Origin: CAVDHB01 sp963608705
GTDB taxonomy: Bacteria > Bacteroidota > Bacteroidia > Bacteroidales > Bacteroidaceae
DNA: 33,949 bases
Direction: 5' to 3'
NCBI GenBank assembly: GCA_963608705.1
Contig: CAVDHB010000004.1
Span: 1 to 33,949 of the forward strand
Position numbers and translations under genes: made by a program. The notes beneath the pieces are model-generated. The model ran no database searches and was not told the origin of the DNA. It saw only the letters and a list, made by a program, of their open reading frames with translations. This document shows positions 25,022-32,583 of this stretch, piece by piece. Within the stretch, counting starts at the first letter, position 1, and every line of letters starts with the position of its first letter.

Positions 25022-25102
25022 TTAAAATTTCTCAGGCCGGATTAACACGTACATCAAATAGATGAACATGATGACACTGATTACAAATAATGCTGCGTAC
25101 AT
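25022..25102 (-). CDS. kdpF: Potassium-transporting ATPase small subunit KdpF
   Basis: A 26-residue single-helix peptide read on the minus strand. It begins MYAALFVISVIMFIYLMYVL and ends in the basic tail IRPEKF. Size, one membrane helix, a C-terminal 'RPE' and position just before kdpA are all as in KdpF of other bacteria, which stabilises the complex. A purine-rich ribosome site (aaaggag) lies 8 bases before the start, strong for this phylum. It is too short for most gene callers. Confidence 0.88.
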   Translation of the reverse strand: MYAALFVISVIMFIYLMYVLIRPEKF

Positions 25103-25125
25103 AATCTTTTCTCCTTTCTTTAATG

Positions 25126-25224
25126 TTAGATTTTTTCGAACCAATCCACGCACTTCAAGAAGAGCCAGAAGCACACGATTCCGCTCAGCAAGCAGAACCA
25201 AAAGCCAATTGTGAATATAGCCAT
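25126..25224 (-). CDS. 32-residue membrane peptide upstream of kdpF
   Basis: A short minus-strand frame begins MAIFTIGFWFCLLSGIVCFW and ends LFLKCVDWFEKI before TAA. One helix rich in Phe, Trp and Cys spans about residues 3-23, followed by a charged tail, the same shape as KdpF. It lies 23 bases before kdpF, on the same strand and with no terminator between, so it would be first in the operon. I do not recognise a named family. Short ORFs arise by chance, so coding status rests on the clean membrane helix, the spacing and the operon setting. It could be an extra Kdp subunit or a leader peptide. Confidence 0.6.
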   Translation of the reverse strand: MAIFTIGFWFCLLSGIVCFWLFLKCVDWFEKI

Positions 25225-25526
25225 TTGTTTGTTAAGTTAATGGGGAACACTCCCCGGTTAATAATTAATTACCGTCTTCTATATATGCCAAAAGCGTGCC
25301 AAAACCTACACTCATCCATTATCAGGTTTATTCTTAGCATATTATCTGTTTTCACGTATATTCATGCACCCCGCAAACCCTTCCATTTTGAAAAGGTGCA
25401 TACTATCATTATGGAAAAACACACCGAAACAGTAGGCCAATTCAGAAAAAAGTCGTAATATTGCGGTGGTTGATTCTATCAAGGAGCATCCATTAATTAT
25501 AAAACCAACCCATAACAACAAAAGAA
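25225..25526. promoter_or_regulatory. Divergent regulatory region between kdp and ddh
   Basis: No ORF here looks real. A direct repeat tgccaaaa occurs at 25286-25293 and 25297-25304, exactly 11 bases apart, the spacing OmpR-type response regulators use. A small hairpin (gggga/tcccc, 25242-25255) lies in the kdp leader. The minus strand has no exact TAnnTTTG box; TAGGTTTTG at 25300-25308 is the nearest. For ddh, TAATATTG at 25456-25463 is a weak -7 candidate. Confidence 0.4.
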
Positions 25527-26426
25527 ATGAAAAAAATCAGAGCAGCCGTAGTAGGCTATGGCAACATTGGCCGCTACTCCGTGCAGGCACTTCAAGCCGC
25601 ACCCGACTTCGAAATTGCCGGAATCGTCCGCCGTCAAGGTGCGGAAAACAAACCCGCAGAGCTGGAAGCCTACGAGGTGGTGAAAGACATCCGTGAGCTG
25701 AAAGACGTAGAGGTGGCCATCTTAGCTACTCCTACCCGTTCCTGCCCCGAATACGCCAAGGAAATCCTTCCGCTGGGCATCAACACGGTGGACAGCTTCG
25801 ACATCCATACCTCTATATTGGACTACCGCAACGAGCTTCAGCCTCTCTGTGAGAAATACGGCAGAGCAGCCGTCATCGCTGCCGGATGGGACCCAGGTTC
25901 AGACTCTATCGTGCGTACCCTCATGCAAAGCCTCGCTCCGAAAGGATTAAGTTATACCAACTTCGGCCCCGGCATGAGCATGGGACACTCTGTATGCGTG
26001 AAATCCAAGAATGGTGTGAAAAACGCGCTTTCCATGACAATCCCCAAGGGCGAAGGACTGCACCGCAGAATGGTCTACGTAGAACTGGAAGACGGTGCGT
26101 CCCTGGAAGAAGTGACCGCAGCCATCAAGGCCGACCCGTACTTCGCCAATGACGAGACGCACGTATTCGCAGTACCCTCTGTAGAAGAAGTACAGGACAT
26201 GGGACACGGCGTGCACATGGTACGCAAAGGTGTGAGCGGCACTACACACAACCAGCGCATCGAGTTCAACATGAGCATCAACAACCCCGCACTGACAGCG
26301 CAGGTACTGGTGAATGTAGCCCGTGCCTCCTTGCGCCAGCGTCCCGGCTGCTACACCATGATTGAACTTCCCGTGGTGGACATGTTGCCCGGAAGCCGGG
26401 AAGAAGCCATCAAGCACTTGGTATAA
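25527..26426 (+). CDS. ddh: meso-Diaminopimelate D-dehydrogenase
   Basis: A 299-residue NADP-dependent enzyme that reductively aminates tetrahydrodipicolinate to meso-diaminopimelate, a one-step route to the peptidoglycan and lysine precursor. The nucleotide loop is VVGYGNIGRYS near 8-18. Blocks such as AGWDPGSDS and GPGMSMGHSV are characteristic of Ddh, and the length is close to other Ddh proteins (about 300-325). Bacteroidales commonly use this route. The gene is alone, ends at a strong terminator and starts 302 bases from the divergent kdp operon. Confidence 0.93.
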   Translation: MKKIRAAVVGYGNIGRYSVQALQAAPDFEIAGIVRRQGAENKPAELEAYEVVKDIRELKDVEVAILATPTRSCPEYAKEILPLGINTVDSFDIHTSILDYRNELQPLCEKYGRAAVIAAGWDPGSDSIVRTLMQSLAPKGLSYTNFGPGMSMGHSVCVKSKNGVKNALSMTIPKGEGLHRRMVYVELEDGASLEEVTAAIKADPYFANDETHVFAVPSVEEVQDMGHGVHMVRKGVSGTTHNQRIEFNMSINNPALTAQVLVNVARASLRQRPGCYTMIELPVVDMLPGSREEAIKHLV

Positions 26427-26447
26427 AAGCTAATTGGTATAAAAAGA

Positions 26448-26486
26448 TAAGTCAGGCATTACCACACAATGCCTGACTTATTTTTT
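26448..26486. terminator. Bidirectional terminator between ddh and fucO
   Basis: Perfect 13-bp arms (26448-26460 and 26468-26480; core taagtcaggcatt) around a 7-base loop, followed by six T. The minus strand also has a T-rich tail (tcttttta). The flanking genes converge. Confidence 0.92.
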
Positions 26487-26542
26487 GGGGGATTATAAAG
26501 TCAATTCAAATTCCAGAAAGTCCGAAACCTGAATTGAGGGAA

Positions 26543-27697
26543 TTACAATATTCTGTGATACAACGCAATGATATCCTCTTTGGTCACCTCACGAGGATTA
26601 CCCGGTGTACATACGTCCGTGATAGCCTGTTCTGCGAGAGCCGGAATATCTTCTTCCTTGATACCTAATTCGCTGAGGTGCTGAGGTATTCCAACCAATT
26701 TAGACAAGTCTTCAATAGCTTTGCAAGCAGCTTCCGCAGCCTCCTCACGAGTCATACCATCTTTATATACACCGACAGCCTTGGCGATTTCCACATATTT
26801 GTCAATGCAAACAGGCATATTGAAACGCATCACTGTAGGCAACAAGATAGCACAAGCCACTCCGTGAGGCACATCATGCAATGCGCTCATCGGATGAGCC
26901 ATACCGTGGTCTACGCCCAAACCTACATTGGAGAACGCCATACCTGCGATGTACTGTGCCACAGCCATACCGTTACGTCCCTCAGGATTCTTCGGGTCGT
27001 TTACCGCTACGGGCAGGTATTTGTGAATCATCTCGATAGCCTTCAACTCAAACATATCGCTCATCTCCCAAGCAGCCTTCGTGATGAGTCCTTCGATAGC
27101 GTGAGTCATAGCGTCCATACCAGTGGCAGCAGTCAGTCCCTTTGGCAAAGAGTACATCAGCTCGGCATCGATAATAGCCACTGACGGGATGTCGTTCGGG
27201 TCTACACACACCATCTTCTGCTGACGGGTTTCATCGATAATGACGTAATTGATAGTAGTCTCGGCTGCTGTACCTGCCGTAGTGGGCAGCGCAACGATAG
27301 GCAGACACTTATTCTTGGTGTCAGCTACACCTTCCAAAGATACTACATCCGCAAATTCGGGGTTGGTAGATACGATACCAATGGCTTTCGCTGTATCCAT
27401 TGAAGAACCACCTCCGATAGCCACGAGGAAATCAGCTCCCGCTTTCTTGCATGCCTCTACACCCGCATTCACGTTGCTGACAGTAGGATTAGGACGCACC
27501 TCATCGAACACCTCGTAAGCGATTCCGGCTTCGTCCAACACGGACAGCACCATCGTAGCCACGCCGAACTTCATCAAACCCTTGTCTGTTACGACCAAGG
27601 CTTTTTTCCATCCACGGTTCTTTACTACGGTAGGCAATTCCTTGCGTGCTCCCGGACCAAAATAAGAAACTTCATTAAGAATGAATCTGTTAATCAT
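26543..27697 (-). CDS. fucO: Iron-containing alcohol dehydrogenase, lactaldehyde reductase type
   Basis: A 384-residue group III alcohol dehydrogenase, collinear from end to end with E. coli FucO, which reduces L-lactaldehyde to 1,2-propanediol with NADH during anaerobic fucose or rhamnose use. The nucleotide loop is AIGGGSSMD at 93-101. Iron ligands are D195 and H199 in GMDAMTHAIEG, H264 in DHGMAH and H278 in VPHG. ALPTTAGTAAETT and the tail VCTPGNPREVTKEDI match FucO. No other fucose or rhamnose genes are present in this window, so it is detached from a pathway operon. Broader substrates are possible in this family. Confidence 0.9.
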   Translation of the reverse strand: MINRFILNEVSYFGPGARKELPTVVKNRGWKKALVVTDKGLMKFGVATMVLSVLDEAGIAYEVFDEVRPNPTVSNVNAGVEACKKAGADFLVAIGGGSSMDTAKAIGIVSTNPEFADVVSLEGVADTKNKCLPIVALPTTAGTAAETTINYVIIDETRQQKMVCVDPNDIPSVAIIDAELMYSLPKGLTAATGMDAMTHAIEGLITKAAWEMSDMFELKAIEMIHKYLPVAVNDPKNPEGRNGMAVAQYIAGMAFSNVGLGVDHGMAHPMSALHDVPHGVACAILLPTVMRFNMPVCIDKYVEIAKAVGVYKDGMTREEAAEAACKAIEDLSKLVGIPQHLSELGIKEEDIPALAEQAITDVCTPGNPREVTKEDIIALYHRIL

Positions 27698-28115
27698 AAT
27701 TATCTGTTTTTAGTTGTATGAATTATCAGGAGATGAATATAGTAACCTCCCCACAATATGGAGAAGCTTTTCCTGTGATGCCTCTCCTACCGTCATAGTA
27801 AGCACATTGACACAAGCATATATAAAATGAGCGACACCCATGAAAGTGATTCTTGACTTATGTGAAATGGTATGTTTGCAAAAGACAAATTGTCTAAATG
27901 CAACCAAGATGCAGCAAAGATACGGACTTTATACCACTAAGCCTAACATCTTACCCATATATAATGCCACATTAAATATTATTTGCCCATTTAAAGAATC
28001 AAACAGGATTTATATGAGTATCATACAAGGGAAATTACACTGTAGCAACTAAGGTCAGCAGACTCAAGAGTGCGACAAGTTCACCGTGTACCACATGTAT
28101 CAACTACGTACAGAG
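27698..28115. other. Long intergenic region upstream of fucO
   Basis: This 418-base region holds a probable fucO -7 box at 27915-27922 (minus) and a long leader. Short ORFs on both strands here have no family resemblance or ribosome site and are not called. I recognise no riboswitch. Between 28053 and 28115, downstream of the ThiD-like gene, I see no clear terminator. Confidence 0.5.
27915..27922 (-). promoter_or_regulatory. Probable -7 box for fucO
   Basis: The minus strand reads TATCTTTG, an exact consensus match, 218 bases before the fucO start. The implied leader of about 210 bases is long. A TTAG-like element is upstream but the -33 match is poor. Confidence 0.45.
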
Positions 28116-29216
28116 CTATTCATAGTTTCCTCCGTCTGTCAACGGATATACAGGAGGCTGTGCAGCAGATGAAGAGGTATAATAACGCCGTTCTATAAAA
28201 TCTGCCATTTGCTTCTTCGCCTTGTAAACCGCCCGTTTTACATCCATTCCCTGTGCAGTGGCAGAAGCCGTCATCGTGGCGAAAAGAGAAGATACGGCTA
28301 TGGGTGACATACAAATCCCAGACCTCCCTTTTTCATGTATCGCAAGAGCCGTCTGTACTGGTCGATAATAGAACAACTCCTTTTTGCAAGCAAGCACGTC
28401 AGCTTGTGAAGTGGGACATTTCTCCTCTTTCACATTTTCTATATGCAAAGAAACTCTTGACAGACCGGCCTCCACCTTCTTTTTCTTTTCACGAGACAGG
28501 TTTTCAGGTTCTCCCTCTCCGACAGCCGTCTCCGAAAGTTCTTTCTTTGTATCAGGCAAATCCAACACATAGCAAGCAAAACCGTAGTGGGTGGAAAGCA
28601 GCAGAGCCAGTTCCGCATTCGACAACCATTTTTCCACGATGGGAGGGACAGACACCTTTTTCTTTTTTTCAGCCCCTTTCACTATACGCTCATAATAAAA
28701 AGAACCACGGGAACTTTCTTCGCTCAAACACGGTTTTTCTTCGTTGGTCATATTCTTCATCTGACGCCAAAGACGCAACGCCTCCTCTCTCCTTGGCACA
28801 AGCAAAGTGACCAATGGCAGAAGCTGGTCGCACACACAGCGCACCACAGCCTTATCCACGAGCCACAGCCCCTTCTCATCCGTGAACAACGGCTGGTATA
28901 TAATATGGTGAATACCACTCCCTCTCAATGCCTTCACCACCTCACACACCGTCTCCACATTGGGCAAGACACCTATTTTCACGGTGACAGGCTTCCATAC
29001 ATCCATAGCCTGAGCCAGCTGGCTCCTCAACTCAAGAGCAGAGACAGCGGAAAGACAAATCTCCCCTTTATCCGTCCGCCGCACCTGCGAAGTGACCACG
29101 GCCGAGACAACCCCCTCACCAGAAGAGCGTAAAGCCATGTCGGCCTGTACTCCTAAAAGCCCCTCAGGGTCAGAAGCGGAAACAGTTAGAATCACAGAAG
29201 AAGGTGTAAAATCCAT
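28116..29216 (-). CDS. Divergent ThiD-like ribokinase-fold protein
   Basis: A 366-residue protein, about 100 longer than ThiD. The N-terminal half follows hydroxymethylpyrimidine kinase: VSASDPEGLLGVQADM at 12-27 aligns with the SDPSGGAGIQAD block, VKIGVLPN at 79-86 with the KIGML block, and LLVPRREEALRL with the LITPNLPEA block. A Lys/Glu-rich insert fills about 154-270. The C-terminal RSGICMS at 298-304 aligns with the GTGC anion-hole loop but has lost its pattern, and the following helix AVYKAKKQMADFI matches the ThiD end. The GGAG substrate loop is GLLG. It may be a pseudo-kinase or have a changed substrate. No thi gene is adjacent. Confidence 0.7.
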   Translation of the reverse strand: MDFTPSSVILTVSASDPEGLLGVQADMALRSSGEGVVSAVVTSQVRRTDKGEICLSAVSALELRSQLAQAMDVWKPVTVKIGVLPNVETVCEVVKALRGSGIHHIIYQPLFTDEKGLWLVDKAVVRCVCDQLLPLVTLLVPRREEALRLWRQMKNMTNEEKPCLSEESSRGSFYYERIVKGAEKKKKVSVPPIVEKWLSNAELALLLSTHYGFACYVLDLPDTKKELSETAVGEGEPENLSREKKKKVEAGLSRVSLHIENVKEEKCPTSQADVLACKKELFYYRPVQTALAIHEKGRSGICMSPIAVSSLFATMTASATAQGMDVKRAVYKAKKQMADFIERRYYTSSSAAQPPVYPLTDGGNYE

Positions 29217-29259
29217 GGTTAAGTAGTATTAAGTGAAGGGCGCATACGGCTCTTTTCCG

Positions 29260-29292
29260 CAAAATTACGAAAGAAAAAACAAACACCGCAAA
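29260..29292 (-). promoter_or_regulatory. Probable promoter for the ThiD-like gene
   Basis: On the minus strand TTTG (29289-29292), a 21-base spacer and TAATTTTG (29260-29267). Both boxes fit the consensus and the start codon is 43 bases downstream. Confidence 0.6.
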
Positions 29293-29393
29293 GAAGCCTG
29301 AAGAATGGCACTTATTTCAAATACTTTCACGTATAAAGTATTTTTAAGCACGTATTTCACACTTCAAAGACTTTTAGATTCGATTTTATGTAG

Positions 29394-29401
29394 TACCTTT
29401 G
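29394..29401 (+). promoter_or_regulatory. -7 box for the HAD phosphatase gene
   Basis: TACCTTTG matches TAnnTTTG exactly, 41 bases before the chosen start. A TTTT/TTTA stretch sits near the -33 position. The box lies downstream of an alternative ATG at 29305, which argues against that longer start. Confidence 0.65.
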
Positions 29402-29442
29402 CCCCGCCAACGATTGGACAAAGGAATTTACACACTACTAAG

Positions 29443-30249
29443 ATGACTTATAAACTGCTTGTATTGGATGTGGACGGAACGCTCACAAACTCGAAAAAAG
29501 AGATTTCACCCTCTACCTTGCGGGCTATAAAAGCTGCGGAAGAACGAGGGGTGCGTGTCATTCTTGCCACAGGAAGACCCACCTACGGAGTGGCTCCCAT
29601 AGCAGACAAACTGCATGTGGAGCAAAGAGCCGAATATGTGCTCTCGTTCAACGGAGGGGTGATTACAGAATGGAACAGCAAAAACGTCATCTATGAATGT
29701 GAACTTCCCCACGACTCTATACCTTATTTATATGACAAGGCCAAAGAGAACCACGTGTCCATCATGACCTACAAAGACAATTATGTAGTTTCCGAAAACA
29801 CGGAAGACCCGTATGTGCAGATTGAGCTGTCACTCAATCACATGAATCCGAAGAAAGTGGAGAATTTCATAAAAGAGACAGACTTTCCGCTCCCTAAATG
29901 TATCATCACGGGCATCCCCTCCACCATTGAAAGGCTGGAGAAAGAAATCGGAAAAGACTGGAATGAGCAACTCTCCGTCTATCGTTCCGAACCGTTCTTC
30001 CTTGAAATCATGCCGAAGGGAGTGGACAAAGCCACCTCTCTATCCATCCTGCTGAAGAATTTAAATATAGACCGTAAGGAAATGATAGCTTGCGGAGACG
30101 GCTACAACGACATCCCCATGCTTCGTTTTGCAGGACTGAGTGTGGCCATGGCCAACGCCCAACGCCCTGTGTTGGAGATGGCAGACTATATCACCTCCTC
30201 CAATGACGAGGAAGGAGTGAAAAAAGTCATCGACAAATTCATACAATAA
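29443..30249 (+). CDS. Cof-type HAD-superfamily phosphatase
   Basis: A 268-residue cytosolic hydrolase of the Cof/YidA subgroup. Motif I is LDVDGTLTNSKKEIS at the N-terminus, with the nucleophile Asp first. Motif II is LATGRP, and motifs III-IV are the late KATS...CGDGYNDIPML. A type IIB cap domain fills the middle. Relatives dephosphorylate sugar phosphates and similar small molecules; the substrate is unknown. The start at 29443 (MTYKLLVLD) fits the family and lies after the promoter. The GH25 gene begins 15 bases downstream, so the two may share a transcript. Confidence 0.87.
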   Translation: MTYKLLVLDVDGTLTNSKKEISPSTLRAIKAAEERGVRVILATGRPTYGVAPIADKLHVEQRAEYVLSFNGGVITEWNSKNVIYECELPHDSIPYLYDKAKENHVSIMTYKDNYVVSENTEDPYVQIELSLNHMNPKKVENFIKETDFPLPKCIITGIPSTIERLEKEIGKDWNEQLSVYRSEPFFLEIMPKGVDKATSLSILLKNLNIDRKEMIACGDGYNDIPMLRFAGLSVAMANAQRPVLEMADYITSSNDEEGVKKVIDKFIQ

Positions 30250-30263
30250 TCCGACCACGCATC

Positions 30264-31076
30264 ATGAGAAATCTGCTTATTTGCCTGTTATCTTTATGCT
30301 TATGTACCACAGTAGCCATTCCTACGCAAGCAAAGAAGAAAAAGAAGAAGGCGAAAATAGTGTTATTCCAACCAGATTCCATCATGCGTGCGCTCAACGC
30401 CGCCACCCAACGGATAGGCATCACATACCACCCCACCTTTAGTGTAACGCCCCAATTCGACAACCGTTTCTCCCGTCGTCAGACAGGCATCGACGTGTCC
30501 CACTACCAGGGAACTATCGACTGGAATAAGGTTGCAAATGACGAACAAGTAGGCTTCGCCTTCTTGAAGGCCACCGAAGGACAGTCGCTGGTAGACAGAC
30601 AGTATCTCCGTAACCTGAACGAGTGCCGCCGGCTGAGAATCCCCGTAGGCGTATATCATTTTCTCAGCACCAAAGTCTCCCCTGAAGACCAGTTGAACAA
30701 TTTCCTGTCCAACGTGCGTCTGGACGACACGGACTTGCTCCCAATCGTGGATGTGGAACTGAAAGGACGACGCACGGCGGAAGAACTGCGGGACGACTTG
30801 GCGAAGTTTTGTGAATTATTAGAACAAAGCTGCAAAGTCCGTCCCATCATCTATACCTCTTATAATTTCTACCACAACTACTTGATGGGAGGACGCTTCG
30901 ACAAATACAAGGTGATGATAGCCCGTTATCACCCAGATGAGCCTTCTCTGCGAGACGGAAGGCAGCACGTCCTGTGGCAGTTTACCCAGTCGGGAAGAGT
31001 GGACGGCATAAGAGGAAGAGTGGACATCAGCCGATACGGGGCAGGATTCTCACTGAAAGACTTGATGAAGAACTAA
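30264..31076 (+). CDS. Secreted GH25 lysozyme-like muramidase
   Basis: A 270-residue enzyme expected to cut the MurNAc-GlcNAc bond in peptidoglycan. A signal peptide (MRNLLICLLSLCLCTTVAIP) is followed by a six-lysine run at 24-29. The GH25 barrel starts with GIDVSHYQGTIDW at 75-87 with D77. FAFLKATEGQ and VGVYHFLS are family blocks. The catalytic pair is D163 and E165 in IVDVELKG. All key acids are intact. It should act in the periplasm or at the cell surface, in wall turnover or against competing cells. It follows the HAD gene closely. Confidence 0.9.
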   Translation: MRNLLICLLSLCLCTTVAIPTQAKKKKKKAKIVLFQPDSIMRALNAATQRIGITYHPTFSVTPQFDNRFSRRQTGIDVSHYQGTIDWNKVANDEQVGFAFLKATEGQSLVDRQYLRNLNECRRLRIPVGVYHFLSTKVSPEDQLNNFLSNVRLDDTDLLPIVDVELKGRRTAEELRDDLAKFCELLEQSCKVRPIIYTSYNFYHNYLMGGRFDKYKVMIARYHPDEPSLRDGRQHVLWQFTQSGRVDGIRGRVDISRYGAGFSLKDLMKN

Positions 31077-31100
31077 AGGATGAATCTCGAATATTTTACG

Positions 31101-31108
31101 TACCTTTG
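31101..31108 (+). promoter_or_regulatory. -7 box for the ThrE-type exporter
   Basis: TACCTTTG matches TAnnTTTG exactly, 44 bases before the start codon. No TTTG is seen at the -33 position. Confidence 0.55.
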
Positions 31109-31152
31109 CAGCCGCAACATATTAATATAGAAAAAATTCATATCAGACGAGT

Positions 31153-32496
31153 ATGGACGAATCATCTTTAGCGGAACATTTCAACGATAGAGGACTTCTC
31201 GGACGGAAAATCGACTTGCTCCTTCGCACAGGACAATTGCTGGTGGAATCTTCCGCCGACACCAACCGCATCATGCGTGACATGAAACGGACTGCCGCCT
31301 ACCTCGGCATTCCTGAGAAGTGGCTTCACATACATATTTCATTCACCATGCTGTTGGTGAACGTGAGTGACAACGGGCTTCACTCTATCACCAAATTCCA
31401 AAAATGCGAGAAACACGGCATCAACATGACCACGCTGTCGCTGGTGTCCAAGCTGTCCTGGCGCGCTATCGAGGAGGACTACTCGCTGGACAAATACGAG
31501 GAGGAGCTGAACGCCATCCGGGACAAAAAACGCAACTACACACCACTGGTCGTGGCTATCGGAGCGGGATTCGCCTGTGGCGGATTCTGTAAACTGTTCG
31601 GTTGTGACTGGGTGGGATTCTTTCTGGCTTCCCTTTGCGCCATGATTGGTTTCCGCACCCGATTTTATTGCATCAAGGCAGGCATCAACACCTACGTGAG
31701 CATCGCCATCGCCGCTTTTGTGTCTACCGTTCTGGCCTATTTCTGCCACTTCGTTCCCTGGACATCCACTCCCTGGCATCCCATCCTCGCCTGCGCCCTG
31801 TTTATCGTGCCGGGCATTCCCATGATAAACTTCGTGGACGATATGTTGGACAACTATATCGTGGTGGGTATCACCCGCTGCATCAACACTTTCTTGATGG
31901 TAGGAGCCATGGCGTTCGGCATCGTGGCGGCCATCCAACTATTTCAGGTAAAAGACTTCACCACACTCTCCATGATTCCGCACAGCTCTTATTTTGTCTA
32001 TGCGGCTGCGGCTGCCATTGCCGCCATGGGTTTCTCCATGATTTTCAACATCCCCATACGCCTGCTTCCCGTAGTGGCCGTGGGTGGTATCATCGCAGTC
32101 TGCACCCGTAACTTTGTGAATTTCGACCTCGGCATGGGAGCCATCATAGGTTCTTTCGCAGGTTCTATGTTGGTCAGTATCATAGCCATCAAAGCGGTAC
32201 ACTGGTTCCATGTACCGAACCATGTGCTGACCATTCCCTCCGTGATTCCCATGGTGCCGGGAGTATTGATGTACCGTCTGCTCTTCGGACTCATCAATTT
32301 CAACTCACTTACGCCTGAGACCATGCTGATGGCCATAAAAAGCGGTGTCGGCAGTGGATTGACTGTATTGGGTATGGCGGTGGGTGTCGCAATTCCCAAT
32401 ATCTTCCTGCGCCGTTATTTGGCAAAAGGGAAACAGACGCATTTAGAACAAGTACTAAGAGAAAGGAAAGAAAGAGGAAAATTCCTTGATTGGTAG
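31153..32496 (+). CDS. Threonine/serine exporter family protein (ThrE-like)
   Basis: A 447-residue inner-membrane protein that joins both halves of the ThrE family (DUF1212 plus DUF3815) in one chain. The soluble N-terminus (about 15-130) has LLRTGQLLVESSADTNRIMRD, a conserved block. About ten membrane helices follow, including VVAIGAGFACGGFCKLFG, FIVPGIPMINFVDDMLDN and the second-half VIPMVPGVLMYRLLFG. In Corynebacterium ThrE exports threonine and serine. Other members may carry different small acids, so the substrate is inferred. It has its own promoter-like box and stands alone. Confidence 0.85.
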   Translation: MDESSLAEHFNDRGLLGRKIDLLLRTGQLLVESSADTNRIMRDMKRTAAYLGIPEKWLHIHISFTMLLVNVSDNGLHSITKFQKCEKHGINMTTLSLVSKLSWRAIEEDYSLDKYEEELNAIRDKKRNYTPLVVAIGAGFACGGFCKLFGCDWVGFFLASLCAMIGFRTRFYCIKAGINTYVSIAIAAFVSTVLAYFCHFVPWTSTPWHPILACALFIVPGIPMINFVDDMLDNYIVVGITRCINTFLMVGAMAFGIVAAIQLFQVKDFTTLSMIPHSSYFVYAAAAAIAAMGFSMIFNIPIRLLPVVAVGGIIAVCTRNFVNFDLGMGAIIGSFAGSMLVSIIAIKAVHWFHVPNHVLTIPSVIPMVPGVLMYRLLFGLINFNSLTPETMLMAIKSGVGSGLTVLGMAVGVAIPNIFLRRYLAKGKQTHLEQVLRERKERGKFLDW

Positions 32497-32499
32497 GCT

Positions 32500-32539
32500 T
32501 GTAACGAAAATGTCACACGCTTGTCATTTTCTTATAACA
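32500..32539 (+). promoter_or_regulatory. Pho-box-like array of four 7-mers at 11-bp spacing
   Basis: TGTAACG (32500), TGTCACA (32511), TGTCATT (32522) and TATAACA (32533) start exactly 11 bases apart. The two centre units match the PhoB half-site CTGTCAT closely. The last ends 9 bases before the -7 box, the layout of PhoB-activated promoters where the box replaces the -35 element. The gene is a porin of the phosphate-selective family. Confidence 0.65.
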
Positions 32540-32548
32540 TCCGCTCCT

Positions 32549-32556
32549 TACCTTTG
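32549..32556 (+). promoter_or_regulatory. -7 box for the porin gene
   Basis: TACCTTTG is an exact consensus match, 27 bases before the start codon. There is no TTTG at the -33 position; the Pho-box-like array occupies that place, which suggests activator dependence. Confidence 0.65.
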
Positions 32557-32583
32557 CAGGTGAAATAAATAACAGGCAAGCAG

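Noticed and set aside
25123..25458. 111-codon plus-strand frame near the kdp promoter
   Set aside because: It overlaps the 32-residue peptide on the opposite strand and the divergent regulatory region, and the translation is not protein-like.
27840..28052. 70-codon frame upstream of fucO, and a 65-codon frame opposite at 27710-27907
   Set aside because: Neither has a ribosome site, signal peptide or familiar motif, and they overlap the likely fucO leader.
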